Shown: positions 39,048 through 46,566 of the stretch, in pieces
How the letters are laid out: every line of letters begins with the position of its first letter
How positions within the stretch are numbered: the first letter of the stretch is position 1
Assembly (NCBI GenBank): GCA_027082955.1
Contig: JALWTA010000011.1
Coordinates: forward strand, 25,202-89,201
From: Sulfurovum sp.
GTDB taxonomy: Bacteria > Campylobacterota > Campylobacteria > Campylobacterales > Sulfurovaceae
Reading direction: 5' to 3'
Length of the DNA: 64,000 nucleotides
Program-made: the position numbers and the translations under genes
Notes under the pieces: generated by a model
Seen by the model: the letters and a program-made list of their open reading frames with translations, nothing else
What the model was told of the DNA's origin: nothing
Database searches by the model: none

Positions 39048-39718
39048 GACTGTTCCTTATCTTCCTGTGCATACTGCTTGCGATACTCAGCCACCGTATG
39101 CATATTGAACAGGTAAGGTTTCAGTGTAAGGATGAGATCGAAAAAGAGCGCATACTGCTGCGTGTGGGCACCAGGATGTTTTTTCATGATCTCTGCACCA
39201 CTTTCAAACTCCTTTTTTGCCAACATTTTGGCACTCTGTACATAGGTTTCGATCAAAGAAAAGTCAAGTCCAAGATTTTTGGCTTCTGTCAAAATGCGTA
39301 CGATCTCCACCTCTTTGGAACCAAACCCGTAGGCACGCTCAAACAGTACACCCGATGCAAGATAGGTTTCAAGTGTTTTTTCGTCTATGCCTGTTATTTC
39401 CAGAAAGTCTTCTCTGCTGTACTGGACATCTTCTTTCGATCCGGAGATCAACTCCAGTGCATTGACCATCATTTTAAAACTCTCAGTGTTTTCAAAACGG
39501 TTCTGCGCAAAGATCGCCTTGATCTCCGAGATCGAATAGGAGAAGTTGTGCTGAAGATATTTGATCAGTTTGATGATCTTCACCGCACTCTCATCATACA
39601 GGTGTACATTGGGTTTGGGTTTGGAGGGCTCGGGAAGCAGTCCTTCCTTGACGTAGTAGAGTATGGTCGATTTACTCTCACCGCTGCGGAGCATCAACTC
39701 TTTCATTTTCAGTGCCAT
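39044..39718 (-). CDS. MerR-family regulator of the lipid locus
   Basis: Regulator of 224 residues with an N-terminal MerR winged helix (MKELMLRSGESKSTILYYVKEGLLPEP, then VHLYDESAVKIIKLIKYLQ) and a long helical C-terminal part with no cysteine metal site, so the inducer is probably organic. The start at 39718 is chosen for AAAGGATC before it; the ORF track starts 69 bp earlier, within the promoter. It is the first gene of the operon with the LplT-PlsC-ligase fusion. An inverted repeat overlaps its own promoter, indicating autoregulation. Confidence 0.85.
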   Translation of the reverse strand: MALKMKELMLRSGESKSTILYYVKEGLLPEPSKPKPNVHLYDESAVKIIKLIKYLQHNFSYSISEIKAIFAQNRFENTESFKMMVNALELISGSKEDVQYSREDFLEITGIDEKTLETYLASGVLFERAYGFGSKEVEIVRILTEAKNLGLDFSLIETYVQSAKMLAKKEFESGAEIMKKHPGAHTQQYALFFDLILTLKPYLFNMHTVAEYRKQYAQEDKEQS

Positions 39719-39758
39719 CACAGATCCTTTGTATGTATTGTTTACTTGGATATGTGAC

Positions 39759-39798
39759 AGTATAGCAGTTTTATAGAAAAGTGTCAAGTGACACTTTT
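39759..39798 (-). promoter_or_regulatory. Promoter and operator of the merR operon
   Basis: On the minus strand -35 TTGACA (39782-39787), 17-bp spacer and -10 TATACT (39759-39764), close to sigma70 consensus. A palindrome with arms AAAAGTGTCA and TGACACTTTT (39777-39798) covers the -35. The operator half AAGTGTCACTT and upstream AAAAAGTG recur at 35.57 kb before the FAD oxidase gene. Confidence 0.75.
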
Positions 39799-39832
39799 CA
39801 CTTTTTATTTTATTGCCTGACTAAGCATTTAT

Positions 39833-40876
39833 TTACGCATCACTCCCCTCTATATCTTCCTGCTTCATAGCAAGCCCTTCACCGAAACCAAGCGCCTCTT
39901 TGATCTTCTGTTCTATCTCTGCTTTGAGTTCGGGGTTCTCTTTGATGGTCTGCTTGGCATTCTCTTTCCCTTGTCCCAGTTTCTCGGCACCATAGCTGAA
40001 CCATGCACCGGACTTGTCGATGATGTCAAGCTTTACACCATAGTCGATAAGTTCACCCTCAAAGCTGATACCCTCACCAAACATAATGTCAAACTCCGCC
40101 TGTCTAAACGGTGGTGCGACTTTGTTCTTGACCACTTTGGCTTTGACACGGTTACCGATCTGGTTTTCTCCCTGCTTGAGCGTTGCTATACGACGCACAT
40201 CAATACGTACCGAACAGTAGAACTTCAGCGCATTCCCTCCTGTGGTAGTCTCCGGTGAGCCATACCCCATCGTACCGATCTTCATACGTATCTGGTTGAT
40301 GAAGATAACGGTAGTGTTGGTCTTGTGCAGCAGTCCTGTCAGCTTACGCAGCGCCTGTGACATCAAACGCGCCTGCAACCCCACATGCTGATCGCCCATA
40401 TCGCCTTCAATCTCGGTTTTGGGTGTCAGTGCCGCCACAGAGTCAACAATGATCAGATCTACCGCACCCGAACGCGCCAGTGTCTCAAGTACATCAAGCG
40501 CCTGCTCACCAAAGTCCGGCTGGGAGACAAGCAGATTGTCTGTATCTACCCCAAGGTTTTTTGCGTAAACCACATCAAGCGCATGCTCCGCATCGATAAA
40601 GGCACACACCATATCTTTTTTCTGTGCTGACGCAATGGTCTGCAGCGCAAGCGTCGTTTTCCCTGAAGATTCAGGACCATACACCTCCACAATACGCCCC
40701 TGCGGGATACCGCCGATACCCAGTGCCATGTCAAGCCCCAATGACCCGGTAGAGATAGATTCAATGGGCTCAAACTCTTTGTCCCCAAGACGCATCAGTG
40801 TCCCTTTGCCAAACGCTTTGTCAATCTGTTTGATCGCCATATCCAGTGCTTTTTGCTTCTGTGCATCCATTGCCAT
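39833..40876 (-). CDS. recA: Recombinase A
   Basis: DNA strand-exchange ATPase of 347 residues. [12 protein letters not shown] is Walker [23 protein letters not shown] is Walker B with the L1 region, and [28 protein letters not shown] covers loop L2. The start [11 protein letters not shown] at 40876 has AAGGAT at 6 bp and matches orthologue starts; the ATG at 40882 is the alternative. In Campylobacter and Helicobacter eno follows recA directly; here the accessory block of 31.3-39.8 kb intervenes. Confidence 0.98.
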   Translation of the reverse strand: MAMDAQKQKALDMAIKQIDKAFGKGTLMRLGDKEFEPIESISTGSLGLDMALGIGGIPQGRIVEVYGPESSGKTTLALQTIASAQKKDMVCAFIDAEHALDVVYAKNLGVDTDNLLVSQPDFGEQALDVLETLARSGAVDLIIVDSVAALTPKTEIEGDMGDQHVGLQARLMSQALRKLTGLLHKTNTTVIFINQIRMKIGTMGYGSPETTTGGNALKFYCSVRIDVRRIATLKQGENQIGNRVKAKVVKNKVAPPFRQAEFDIMFGEGISFEGELIDYGVKLDIIDKSGAWFSYGAEKLGQGKENAKQTIKENPELKAEIEQKIKEALGFGEGLAMKQEDIEGSDA

Positions 40877-41027
40877 TGTCATATCCTTATTCCTTTTTTG
40901 CTATGTGAATTTTATCTAAATAAAGATAATTTATTTAGTCATAGTGGCAGTCTATAGCATTTTCAGGAACAAGTTTGAAAATATGTCAAATTGTCATATT
41001 TTAAGAATAAGTTATTGATTTTTTTAT

Positions 41028-41033
41028 TATAAT
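41028..41033 (+). promoter_or_regulatory. -10 element for the 183-residue lipoprotein
   Basis: TATAAT 29 bp before the ATG at 41062, with AAAAGGAAAG as a strong ribosome-binding site. The surrounding 100 bp is very AT-rich. Confidence 0.5.
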
Positions 41034-41061
41034 TTCCCATCAAAATTTAAAAGGAAAGAAA

Positions 41062-41613
41062 ATGAAATATCTCCTGCTGGGATTTATGGTACTTGTTGCC
41101 ACTTTAGGATTGAGTGGCTGTGCCAATAAAGTACAAACATATGCGGTATCAACAGAAAATTTACTTGCACTCAAAGGAATAGCTACTAAAGCCAAGAAAG
41201 TAAATGTAGGAAACTTTACAGATTCAGGTAAAAATGAAAAAGAAGTAATGTGTCGTTTAGCTGCACCAGTTGGTACACCACAGGGACAAACTTTTGCATC
41301 CTATATTCAAGATGCTTTCAAAAAAGAACTGATTATCGCAAATATGTATGATACTAATGCAAAAAATACTATTTCCATGAATCTTAATGATATATACGGT
41401 AGTACCGTATTGGGTGATGCATATTGGTCATTTGATGTAACAGTAAAATCAACAAATGGAAAAAGTTACAATGTCAAGTCAAAATATGATTATGAATCAA
41501 GCTTCTCGGCAATGTCTGCATGTAGTGAAATGCAAAGATCTTTCCCTTTAGCTGTACAACAACTCATAGGAAGAATTATTCATCATCCAAAATTTGTCCA
41601 GCTAACAAAATAG
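41062..41613 (+). CDS. Lipoprotein of unknown function
   Basis: Protein of 183 residues with signal peptide and lipobox LGLSGCAN (mature Cys20). The mature part contains KKVNVGNFTDSGKNEKEVMCRLAAPVG, a region predicted helical with QTFASYIQDAFKKELIIANMY, and beta strands (WSFDVTVKSTNGKSYNVKSKYDYE). The pattern suggests an outer-membrane lipoprotein of an envelope-assembly type, but I cannot name the family. Codon use is more AT-rich than neighbours, which hints at recent acquisition. It stands alone downstream of the divergent recA. Confidence 0.7.
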   Translation: MKYLLLGFMVLVATLGLSGCANKVQTYAVSTENLLALKGIATKAKKVNVGNFTDSGKNEKEVMCRLAAPVGTPQGQTFASYIQDAFKKELIIANMYDTNAKNTISMNLNDIYGSTVLGDAYWSFDVTVKSTNGKSYNVKSKYDYESSFSAMSACSEMQRSFPLAVQQLIGRIIHHPKFVQLTK

Positions 41614-41815
41614 CAAATTATTTTGAAGTGAATAGCCGAAAGCTGTTCGCTTCACAAACTACTTTTTTATTATTCATGAGCATATAAACCTCATTTTGAT
41701 AATAAAATATATACCCTTAAACGATCAATTAGCAAGTCGTTTCCTACAAAAACACTTAGTATCCTCTATGCCCCCTTATGTTAAAATACACCTACTACAA
41801 AACAAGGTTAAACAG

Positions 41816-42682
41816 ATGCCAAATCCCATTCAACTCGCCCACTCTCCCGATGCAGACGATATCTTTATGTACTACGCCATCAAATTCGGTTGGGTCGATA
41901 CCAAAGGTCTTACTTTTGAGAACATCGGTCTGGACATCGAAACACTTAATGTCGAAGCACTCAAAGGCACCTATGATGTCAGTGCCATCAGTTTCGGGAT
42001 GTATCCACTCATTAAAGATGACTATGCACTGCTGCGTACCGCGGTTAGCTTCGGAGAGGGGTATGGTCCAAAACTCATCAAACGCAAAGGCGAGAAGCTA
42101 AAACGCCGCTTCAAAGTAGCACTTTCCGGACGCTACACCACCAATGCCATGCTCTTTCGCCTCTACTACCCTGAGGCTCGTCCGGTCTATATGGACTTCC
42201 TTGAGATCGAACAGGCAGTAGTCAATGGTGATGTCGATGCGGGGGTACTCATCCATGAATCCATCCTCGACTTTGACGAGAGCCTAGAAGTGGAAAAAGA
42301 GATCTGGGATATCTGGGTAGAACTCGCAGGCGAGGGGCTTCCCCTGCCGCTTGGCGGTATGGCGATCCGCCGAAGCCTGCCGCTAAACCGTGCCATTGAC
42401 ATCGAGAACATCCTCATAGACGGTGTCAAAGTCGCCAATGCACGCAAAGAAGAGCTTTGCACCAAACTGGAAAACGAAAAACTCGTACGCATCAGCGATG
42501 CCATGCTTACGAAATATCTTGACATGTACGCCTCAGAAGAGTCGGTAGAACTCAGCCCTCTGCAACTCAAAGCCCTCGACAAACTCTACGAAATAGGCTT
42601 TGAACACGGCATGTGGGAGTGCCCGATCAAAACGGAGGACTATTTGATACCTAAAGAATATAGCAATCTGCGGTCGAAGTAG
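41816..42682 (+). CDS. mqnD: MqnD-like 1,4-dihydroxy-6-naphthoate synthase (futalosine menaquinone pathway)
   Basis: Periplasmic-binding-protein-fold enzyme of 288 residues. The N terminus LAHSPDADDIFMYYAIKFG matches the SPCPNDTF-type motif of the MqnA/MqnD family; YDVSAISFGMYPLI and GEGYGPKLI follow as expected. In the futalosine pathway MqnD makes 1,4-dihydroxy-6-naphthoate for menaquinone. MqnA, the chorismate dehydratase paralogue, is the alternative. I use the ATG at 41816 (MPNPIQLAHS); the ORF track starts 120 bp earlier in sequence without family resemblance. The stop codon lies within the first copy of a heptamer array. Confidence 0.75.
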   Translation: MPNPIQLAHSPDADDIFMYYAIKFGWVDTKGLTFENIGLDIETLNVEALKGTYDVSAISFGMYPLIKDDYALLRTAVSFGEGYGPKLIKRKGEKLKRRFKVALSGRYTTNAMLFRLYYPEARPVYMDFLEIEQAVVNGDVDAGVLIHESILDFDESLEVEKEIWDIWVELAGEGLPLPLGGMAIRRSLPLNRAIDIENILIDGVKVANARKEELCTKLENEKLVRISDAMLTKYLDMYASEESVELSPLQLKALDKLYEIGFEHGMWECPIKTEDYLIPKEYSNLRSK

Positions 42683-42825
42683 GAAGTAGGAAGTAGGAAG
42701 TAGGAATGATAACAATATATGAATTTATGTCAAACTTAGCAAAACAGGCTTTCGCCGCATTCAATAAAAGCATTGCACAGCAATGCATACCGCAACTCCT
42801 ACCTCCTACCTTCTACCTCCTACCT
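42676..42825. repeat. Inverted heptamer arrays flanking an 89-bp spacer (mqnD-murB gap)
   Basis: Left array 42676-42706: four GAAGTAG units. Right array 42795-42825: four CTCCTAC-type units, which are the reverse complement type (revcomp GTAGGAG). Between them lie 88 bp with a 7-bp stem (GCATTGC-ACA-GCAATGC, 42770-42786). The whole looks like a small MITE-like or STRR-type element inserted between the two genes; the mqnD stop codon falls in the first repeat unit. No target-site duplication is evident. Confidence 0.75.
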
Positions 42826-42850
42826 AAACAAGGAGCATTCCTTGTTTTTT
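42826..42850 (+). promoter_or_regulatory. Perfect hairpin pairing murB SD with its TTG start
   Basis: Arms AAACAAGGA (42826-42834) and TCCTTGTTT (42839-42847) form a 9-bp perfect stem around GCAT, followed by TTT. AAGGAG is the only good SD for murB and lies in the left arm and loop edge; the TTG start (42842-42844) lies in the right arm. The same structure has the form of an intrinsic terminator for mqnD. It may be terminator, translational switch, or both. Confidence 0.6.
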
Positions 42851-43621
42851 AAAACCATCGACTTCTCCAAATACAGCAGCATCAAGATCGGTCAACCCGA
42901 GAAAGTGCTCATGATCGAAAAAGGAGATGCCGTCCCTTCTGACAGATACCTCATCGGCGGGGCGAACAATCTGCTCATCTCCCCGACACCTCCACCGCTG
43001 ATGATGCTCTCTAAGGATTTTGCCTACATCACACCGCGTGCAAACGGACTGCTTGAGATCGGTGCGGCGATACCTACGGGGCGTATCGTATCTTATGCGA
43101 AGAAGCATAACATAGGCGGTTTTGAGTTTTGCAGCAAACTGCCCGGCACCCTTGGCGGCATGCTGGCGATGAATGCCGGGGTCAAGGCGTATGAGATATT
43201 CAACATCCTTCACAGTATAGAGATCGATGGCAAATGGATAGACAAAAACGAGATTGTACACGGGTACAGATTTGCCAAACTCGGCGGGGTTGCAACGGCT
43301 GCCAGGTTTAAGATGCAGCAGGGGTTTTCAGAGGATCTGCTGCAAACACTGCTCTCTTTACGTACCAACCAGCCCCATGATCCCAGTGCCGGTTCGGCAT
43401 TTAAAAACCCGCCAAACGATGCAGCGGGGAGGCTAATCGAAGCCGTAGGACTAAAAGGATACCGCATCGGCAACATGGCATGGAGTGAGATACACGCAAA
43501 TTTTCTAGTGAATCTTGGCGGAGGCGTATATGAAGATGCTATGCAACTCATTGCACTGGCAAAAGCGCGTGTGGCGCAAGAGTTCAATATTCTCCTCGAA
43601 GAGGAGATCATACTGCTTTAA
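42842..43621 (+). CDS. murB: UDP-N-acetylenolpyruvoylglucosamine reductase
   Basis: Flavoenzyme of 259 residues reducing UDP-GlcNAc-enolpyruvate to UDP-MurNAc in peptidoglycan synthesis. DFSKYSSIKIG starts the fold, LIGGANNLLIS binds FAD, and LPGTLGGMLAMNAG is the MurB signature. DPSAGSAFKNP contains the catalytic serine region. I propose TTG at 42842 (FFKTIDFSKYSS after the initiator) because AAGGAG precedes it at 6 bp; the tracked ATG at 42773 would add 23 residues encoded by the repeat element. No ATG in frame lies between. Confidence 0.9.
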   Translation: MFFKTIDFSKYSSIKIGQPEKVLMIEKGDAVPSDRYLIGGANNLLISPTPPPLMMLSKDFAYITPRANGLLEIGAAIPTGRIVSYAKKHNIGGFEFCSKLPGTLGGMLAMNAGVKAYEIFNILHSIEIDGKWIDKNEIVHGYRFAKLGGVATAARFKMQQGFSEDLLQTLLSLRTNQPHDPSAGSAFKNPPNDAAGRLIEAVGLKGYRIGNMAWSEIHANFLVNLGGGVYEDAMQLIALAKARVAQEFNILLEEEIILL

Positions 43622-43625
43622 CGTA

Positions 43626-44117
43626 CTACTGCTTCTCTGCGCAGCGTACACAGCGGATATAGTTTGATTCCCGTCCATTGCGTTTATACCTGTAGGCATC
43701 TGCAGGATAAACCACATAATATCGCCCATCTACCGCCGGCGTAGATGTCCAAAAATCTCTATCTCTTGAATAGGTGAAATTTTCACCGAAATAGTGATGC
43801 ACAGCCATCAATTCATCTGCGGTGGGAAGTCTCCAGTCATTATATCCGGCATAGTTCAGATTTTGGCAGTACCGTACAGCATACGGCATAGAACCGGCTT
43901 TTCCAAAAGAACGGTTCTTAGCAAATGCACCATCTTCAGCATCGGTATACGGTGCATCCTGCCACATCAACCCGGTCTTCTTGTCCAAATAGATTTTCCC
44001 TGCTGTACAAGGGGCTTTTACCGGTGCAACTGCTGGCAATGCAGGTGCGAGATTGCCTCCTGCTGTCAATAAAAGGGTTGAGAGCGCTATGCCTAAACTG
44101 ATCGCCGCTTTTTTCAT
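43626..44117 (-). CDS. Exported DUF1566-type protein
   Basis: Exported protein of 163 residues with signal peptide MKKAAISLGIALSTLLLTAGG. The rest is a DUF1566 (Lcl C-terminal) domain: TGLMWQDAPYTDAEDG, ICQNLNYAGYNDWRLPTADEL-like YCQNLNYAGYNDWRLPTADEL, and FWTSTPAVDGRYYVVYPADAY. This beta-rich fold is common in surface proteins of unknown function. The start at 44117 is chosen for AAGGAG 6 bp before it. It converges with murB (4-bp gap). Confidence 0.82.
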   Translation of the reverse strand: MKKAAISLGIALSTLLLTAGGNLAPALPAVAPVKAPCTAGKIYLDKKTGLMWQDAPYTDAEDGAFAKNRSFGKAGSMPYAVRYCQNLNYAGYNDWRLPTADELMAVHHYFGENFTYSRDRDFWTSTPAVDGRYYVVYPADAYRYKRNGRESNYIRCVRCAEKQ

Positions 44118-44203
44118 TCTTTGCTCCTTATAGTCCAATATTATTCAATATCATAATATAACCTTTCTAAACTATAGCTAAAATTTCCTGATGCGCGGTG
44201 TAA

Positions 44204-44794
44204 TTACGGATGAATTGTAATAGGAACACCATTGCGTACTCCTGCCCAGAGTCTATCCATAGCCTTGTTGGGTACTGCCATACATCCCTCTGTCCAGTCA
44301 TGCGCCAATGTATACGCATCTCCCCTGCCATCGGCATTCCACTTAGGCTGTCCGTGAATGGTAATGTATCCGCCGGGGCACAACCCTTTCGCTTTGCATC
44401 GTGCAAGATCTTCTTTGTTCGGATAGGAGACCATCAATGACCGATACAGTCTTGGATCACACTTTTTCCTCACAATCCGATAGTTCCCTTCCGGTGTTTT
44501 GTAGTCACCTGCTTCCATTTTTGGTCCCTTGTCGCCATTCTTTCCAAGAGACATACGGGATTCAAAAACCTTTTTGCCCTCTCTATAGCCTTCAAGAATA
44601 CGTTTGGATTTGTAGGCAACCAGCCGATCAATGATCATATCCTGCCTGATTTCAGACCCGTTAGCCAGCTGACGCAGACATGTACGTATGTCATACGGCG
44701 TCTTGTCAACTTTTCCATAATAGGTAGGTGTACCGCACCCTCCAATAAACAGTGCTATCGCAATCCCGGCAAATCCCAAAAATTTCATCTTCAT
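44204..44794 (-). CDS. L,D-transpeptidase lipoprotein A
   Basis: YkuD-type peptidoglycan transpeptidase of 196 residues. Lipobox LFIGGCGT gives a mature Cys20. Conserved segments are EGNYRIVRKKCDPRLYRSLMVSYPN, GGYITIHGQPKWNADGRGD and AHDWTEGCMAVPNKAMDRLW, the last with the catalytic cysteine. It resembles the gene at 45225-45803 almost motif for motif, indicating duplication. A 112-residue unknown gene lies between the two copies. Confidence 0.88.
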   Translation of the reverse strand: MKMKFLGFAGIAIALFIGGCGTPTYYGKVDKTPYDIRTCLRQLANGSEIRQDMIIDRLVAYKSKRILEGYREGKKVFESRMSLGKNGDKGPKMEAGDYKTPEGNYRIVRKKCDPRLYRSLMVSYPNKEDLARCKAKGLCPGGYITIHGQPKWNADGRGDAYTLAHDWTEGCMAVPNKAMDRLWAGVRNGVPITIHP

Positions 44795-44824
44795 ACTCTC
44801 TCCTGTGCGTTCAATGTCATCATA

Positions 44825-45163
44825 TTAACCCCAATCTTCATGCTGCGCTTTTCTTTTATGTTTCTCTTTCTTGTAAGAAGTTGCGTTTTTAAGCTTCTGC
44901 AATCGGTTCAGATTGCTCATTTCCGCTTCTCTGATATCATCCAGCATGCCGTCATCAAAATCCTCACCGGTACATGTCTCACCATACAACCGTTCAACAT
45001 ACGCTTTAAGCCGCTGATGGTATTCGGACTCAAGCAGCACATCTTCACGCTGGTCCAGTTTCTCTTTGAGCTGTTTTAATTTTGCAACGAACTGCTTTGC
45101 TGTACACTCATTATCACGAAACATGCGAAAAAGATTTTTCCCTATCTTCTCCAGTTCCGTCAT
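44825..45163 (-). CDS. Cytoplasmic protein of unknown function, charged helical
   Basis: Protein of 112 residues with no signal peptide or membrane helix, predicted mostly helical (FVAKLKQLKEKLDQREDVLLESEYHQRLKAYVERL) with a basic C-terminal tail KKEKHKRKAQ. I do not recognise it. It is positioned 30 bp upstream of L,D-transpeptidase A and 61 bp downstream of B, all on the minus strand, so it may belong to that unit. Confidence 0.6.
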   Translation of the reverse strand: MTELEKIGKNLFRMFRDNECTAKQFVAKLKQLKEKLDQREDVLLESEYHQRLKAYVERLYGETCTGEDFDDGMLDDIREAEMSNLNRLQKLKNATSYKKEKHKRKAQHEDWG

Positions 45164-45224
45164 ATACTTTTGCCGGTTAAATTTGTCAATCTGTTTTTGC
45201 GTATATCGGGTAATGGTACATCCT

Positions 45225-45803
45225 CTACTTTATAATGACAGGAACGCCTTCCCTGACGGCATACCACAACTGCTTCATGGCACTGTTTGTCACAGCCACA
45301 CAGCCGTGTGTCCAATTGTGTGCCAGCGTATAGTCATCACCATGTCCGTCAGCATTCCATGTAGGCTGGGCATGGATCGTAATGTCGCCTCCCGGGTCAA
45401 CACCCCGTTTTTTTGCCGAAGCGATATCCTCAGGTCGGGGGTAGGAGATGCACAAAGACCTGTAATATTTGGGAGAACAGAGCTTTCGGTGTATCCAAAA
45501 GGTACCTTCCGGTGTTCTGCAATCACCTTTTTCCCGTTTTTGTCCTACTGGATTTTTTCCCAAAGAGACAGGGAAACTGCTCTGTATTTTACCATCTCTA
45601 TACAGGTACAGAGTACGTTCTTTTTTAACAACCACAATCTTGTCTATCTTTTCACTTTCATCAAAATCTTTTGCAGCCAGCAATTCTTTTTGACACTCTT
45701 TTAGTGAATAGTGATCCCCCTCAACTTCAGGTGAGGCGCATCCCATGATTGCTAGATACAAGCAAAACAGTACAAAAGTAGACAGACGTTGCATATTTAA
45801 CAT
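45225..45803 (-). CDS. L,D-transpeptidase lipoprotein B
   Basis: Paralogue of the enzyme at 44204-44794, 192 residues from the chosen start MLNMQRLSTF at 45803 (ATG at 45794 is also possible; neither has a strong SD). Lipobox LAIMGCAS. Motifs EGTFWIHRKLCSPKYYRSLCISYPR, GGDITIHAQPTWNADGHGD and AHNWTHGCVAVTNSAMKQLW correspond to those of copy A; here the catalytic motif is the canonical HGCVAV, where A has EGCMAV. The tracked ORF begins further upstream in tpx-antisense sequence and is rejected. Confidence 0.87.
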   Translation of the reverse strand: MLNMQRLSTFVLFCLYLAIMGCASPEVEGDHYSLKECQKELLAAKDFDESEKIDKIVVVKKERTLYLYRDGKIQSSFPVSLGKNPVGQKREKGDCRTPEGTFWIHRKLCSPKYYRSLCISYPRPEDIASAKKRGVDPGGDITIHAQPTWNADGHGDDYTLAHNWTHGCVAVTNSAMKQLWYAVREGVPVIIK

Positions 45804-45886
45804 GATGGATTGTATCAAAATTACGATTATGCTGTCATAATAGATAAGTATAGTTAGGGTAACGAAATAAAAGAGAGAAGGGAAAC

Positions 45887-45910
45887 AAACAAAATGCCCC
45901 AAGAGGGGCA
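45887..45910 (-). terminator. Intrinsic terminator of tpx
   Basis: On the minus strand a hairpin TGCCCC-TCTT-GGGGCA (45895-45910) is followed by TTTTGTTTGTTT. It starts 5 bp after the tpx stop codon. Classic rho-independent layout. Confidence 0.85.
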
Positions 45911-45915
45911 CAGCA

Positions 45916-46437
45916 TTACGCGTTGGCAGCCGCTTTTGCAGCTTCGATCGCCTCTTCGTAGTTTGGCTCTTGCGTAATTTCAGGAACAACCTGTTTGTAC
46001 GTTACTTTGCCGTCTTTGCCGATCACAAAGATCACACGTGCAAGTACACCTGCAAGTGGTCCGTCTGCAAGCAGTACGCCGTATGCATTACCAAAGTCTT
46101 TGTTTCTAAAGTCAGAACATACTTTAATGTTTTCGATGCCTGCTGCACCACACCATCTTGCTGCTGCAAAAGGAAGGTCCATAGAGACTGTGATCACCTC
46201 TACACCCTCAAGATCAGCTGCTTCTTGGTTAAATCTTCTTGTCTCAGCGTCACATACACCAGTGTCAAGTGAAGGAACAGCGATAACAAGCTGCACTTTC
46301 CCTTCTCCGCCTACCTGCTCATCCTGGAGCATTGGGTTGGAGTTTACCACTGTTACTACCGGAGCTGTATCTCCAACGTTTACTTCATTACCTGCGAGGT
46401 TACATACGATGTCGTTTTTAAATGTTACTGTTGCCAT
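45916..46437 (-). CDS. tpx: Thiol peroxidase
   Basis: Atypical 2-Cys peroxiredoxin of 173 residues reducing hydroperoxides with thioredoxin. VPSLDTGVCDAETRRFN holds the peroxidatic cysteine, and ARWCGAAGIENIKVCSDFR the resolving cysteine. An upstream region with two TAATTAAG direct repeats 21 bp apart may be regulatory. It is followed by its own terminator, so it is monocistronic. Confidence 0.95.
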   Translation of the reverse strand: MATVTFKNDIVCNLAGNEVNVGDTAPVVTVVNSNPMLQDEQVGGEGKVQLVIAVPSLDTGVCDAETRRFNQEAADLEGVEVITVSMDLPFAAARWCGAAGIENIKVCSDFRNKDFGNAYGVLLADGPLAGVLARVIFVIGKDGKVTYKQVVPEITQEPNYEEAIEAAKAAANA

Positions 46438-46566
46438 TTAATATCCTTTTATTTAAGTTTGATAGTCGTAGTATGGCTTAATTAGGATAAAATTACTCTT
46501 AATTAAAAGGAGACGATCTCATCATTCAAAAGAATTGATGAAGTGTTACTAAATGACACATAAAAG

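Noticed and set aside
42676-42825. CRISPR array
   Set aside because: Units are 7 bp, contiguous and without spacers; not the repeat-spacer pattern of CRISPR.
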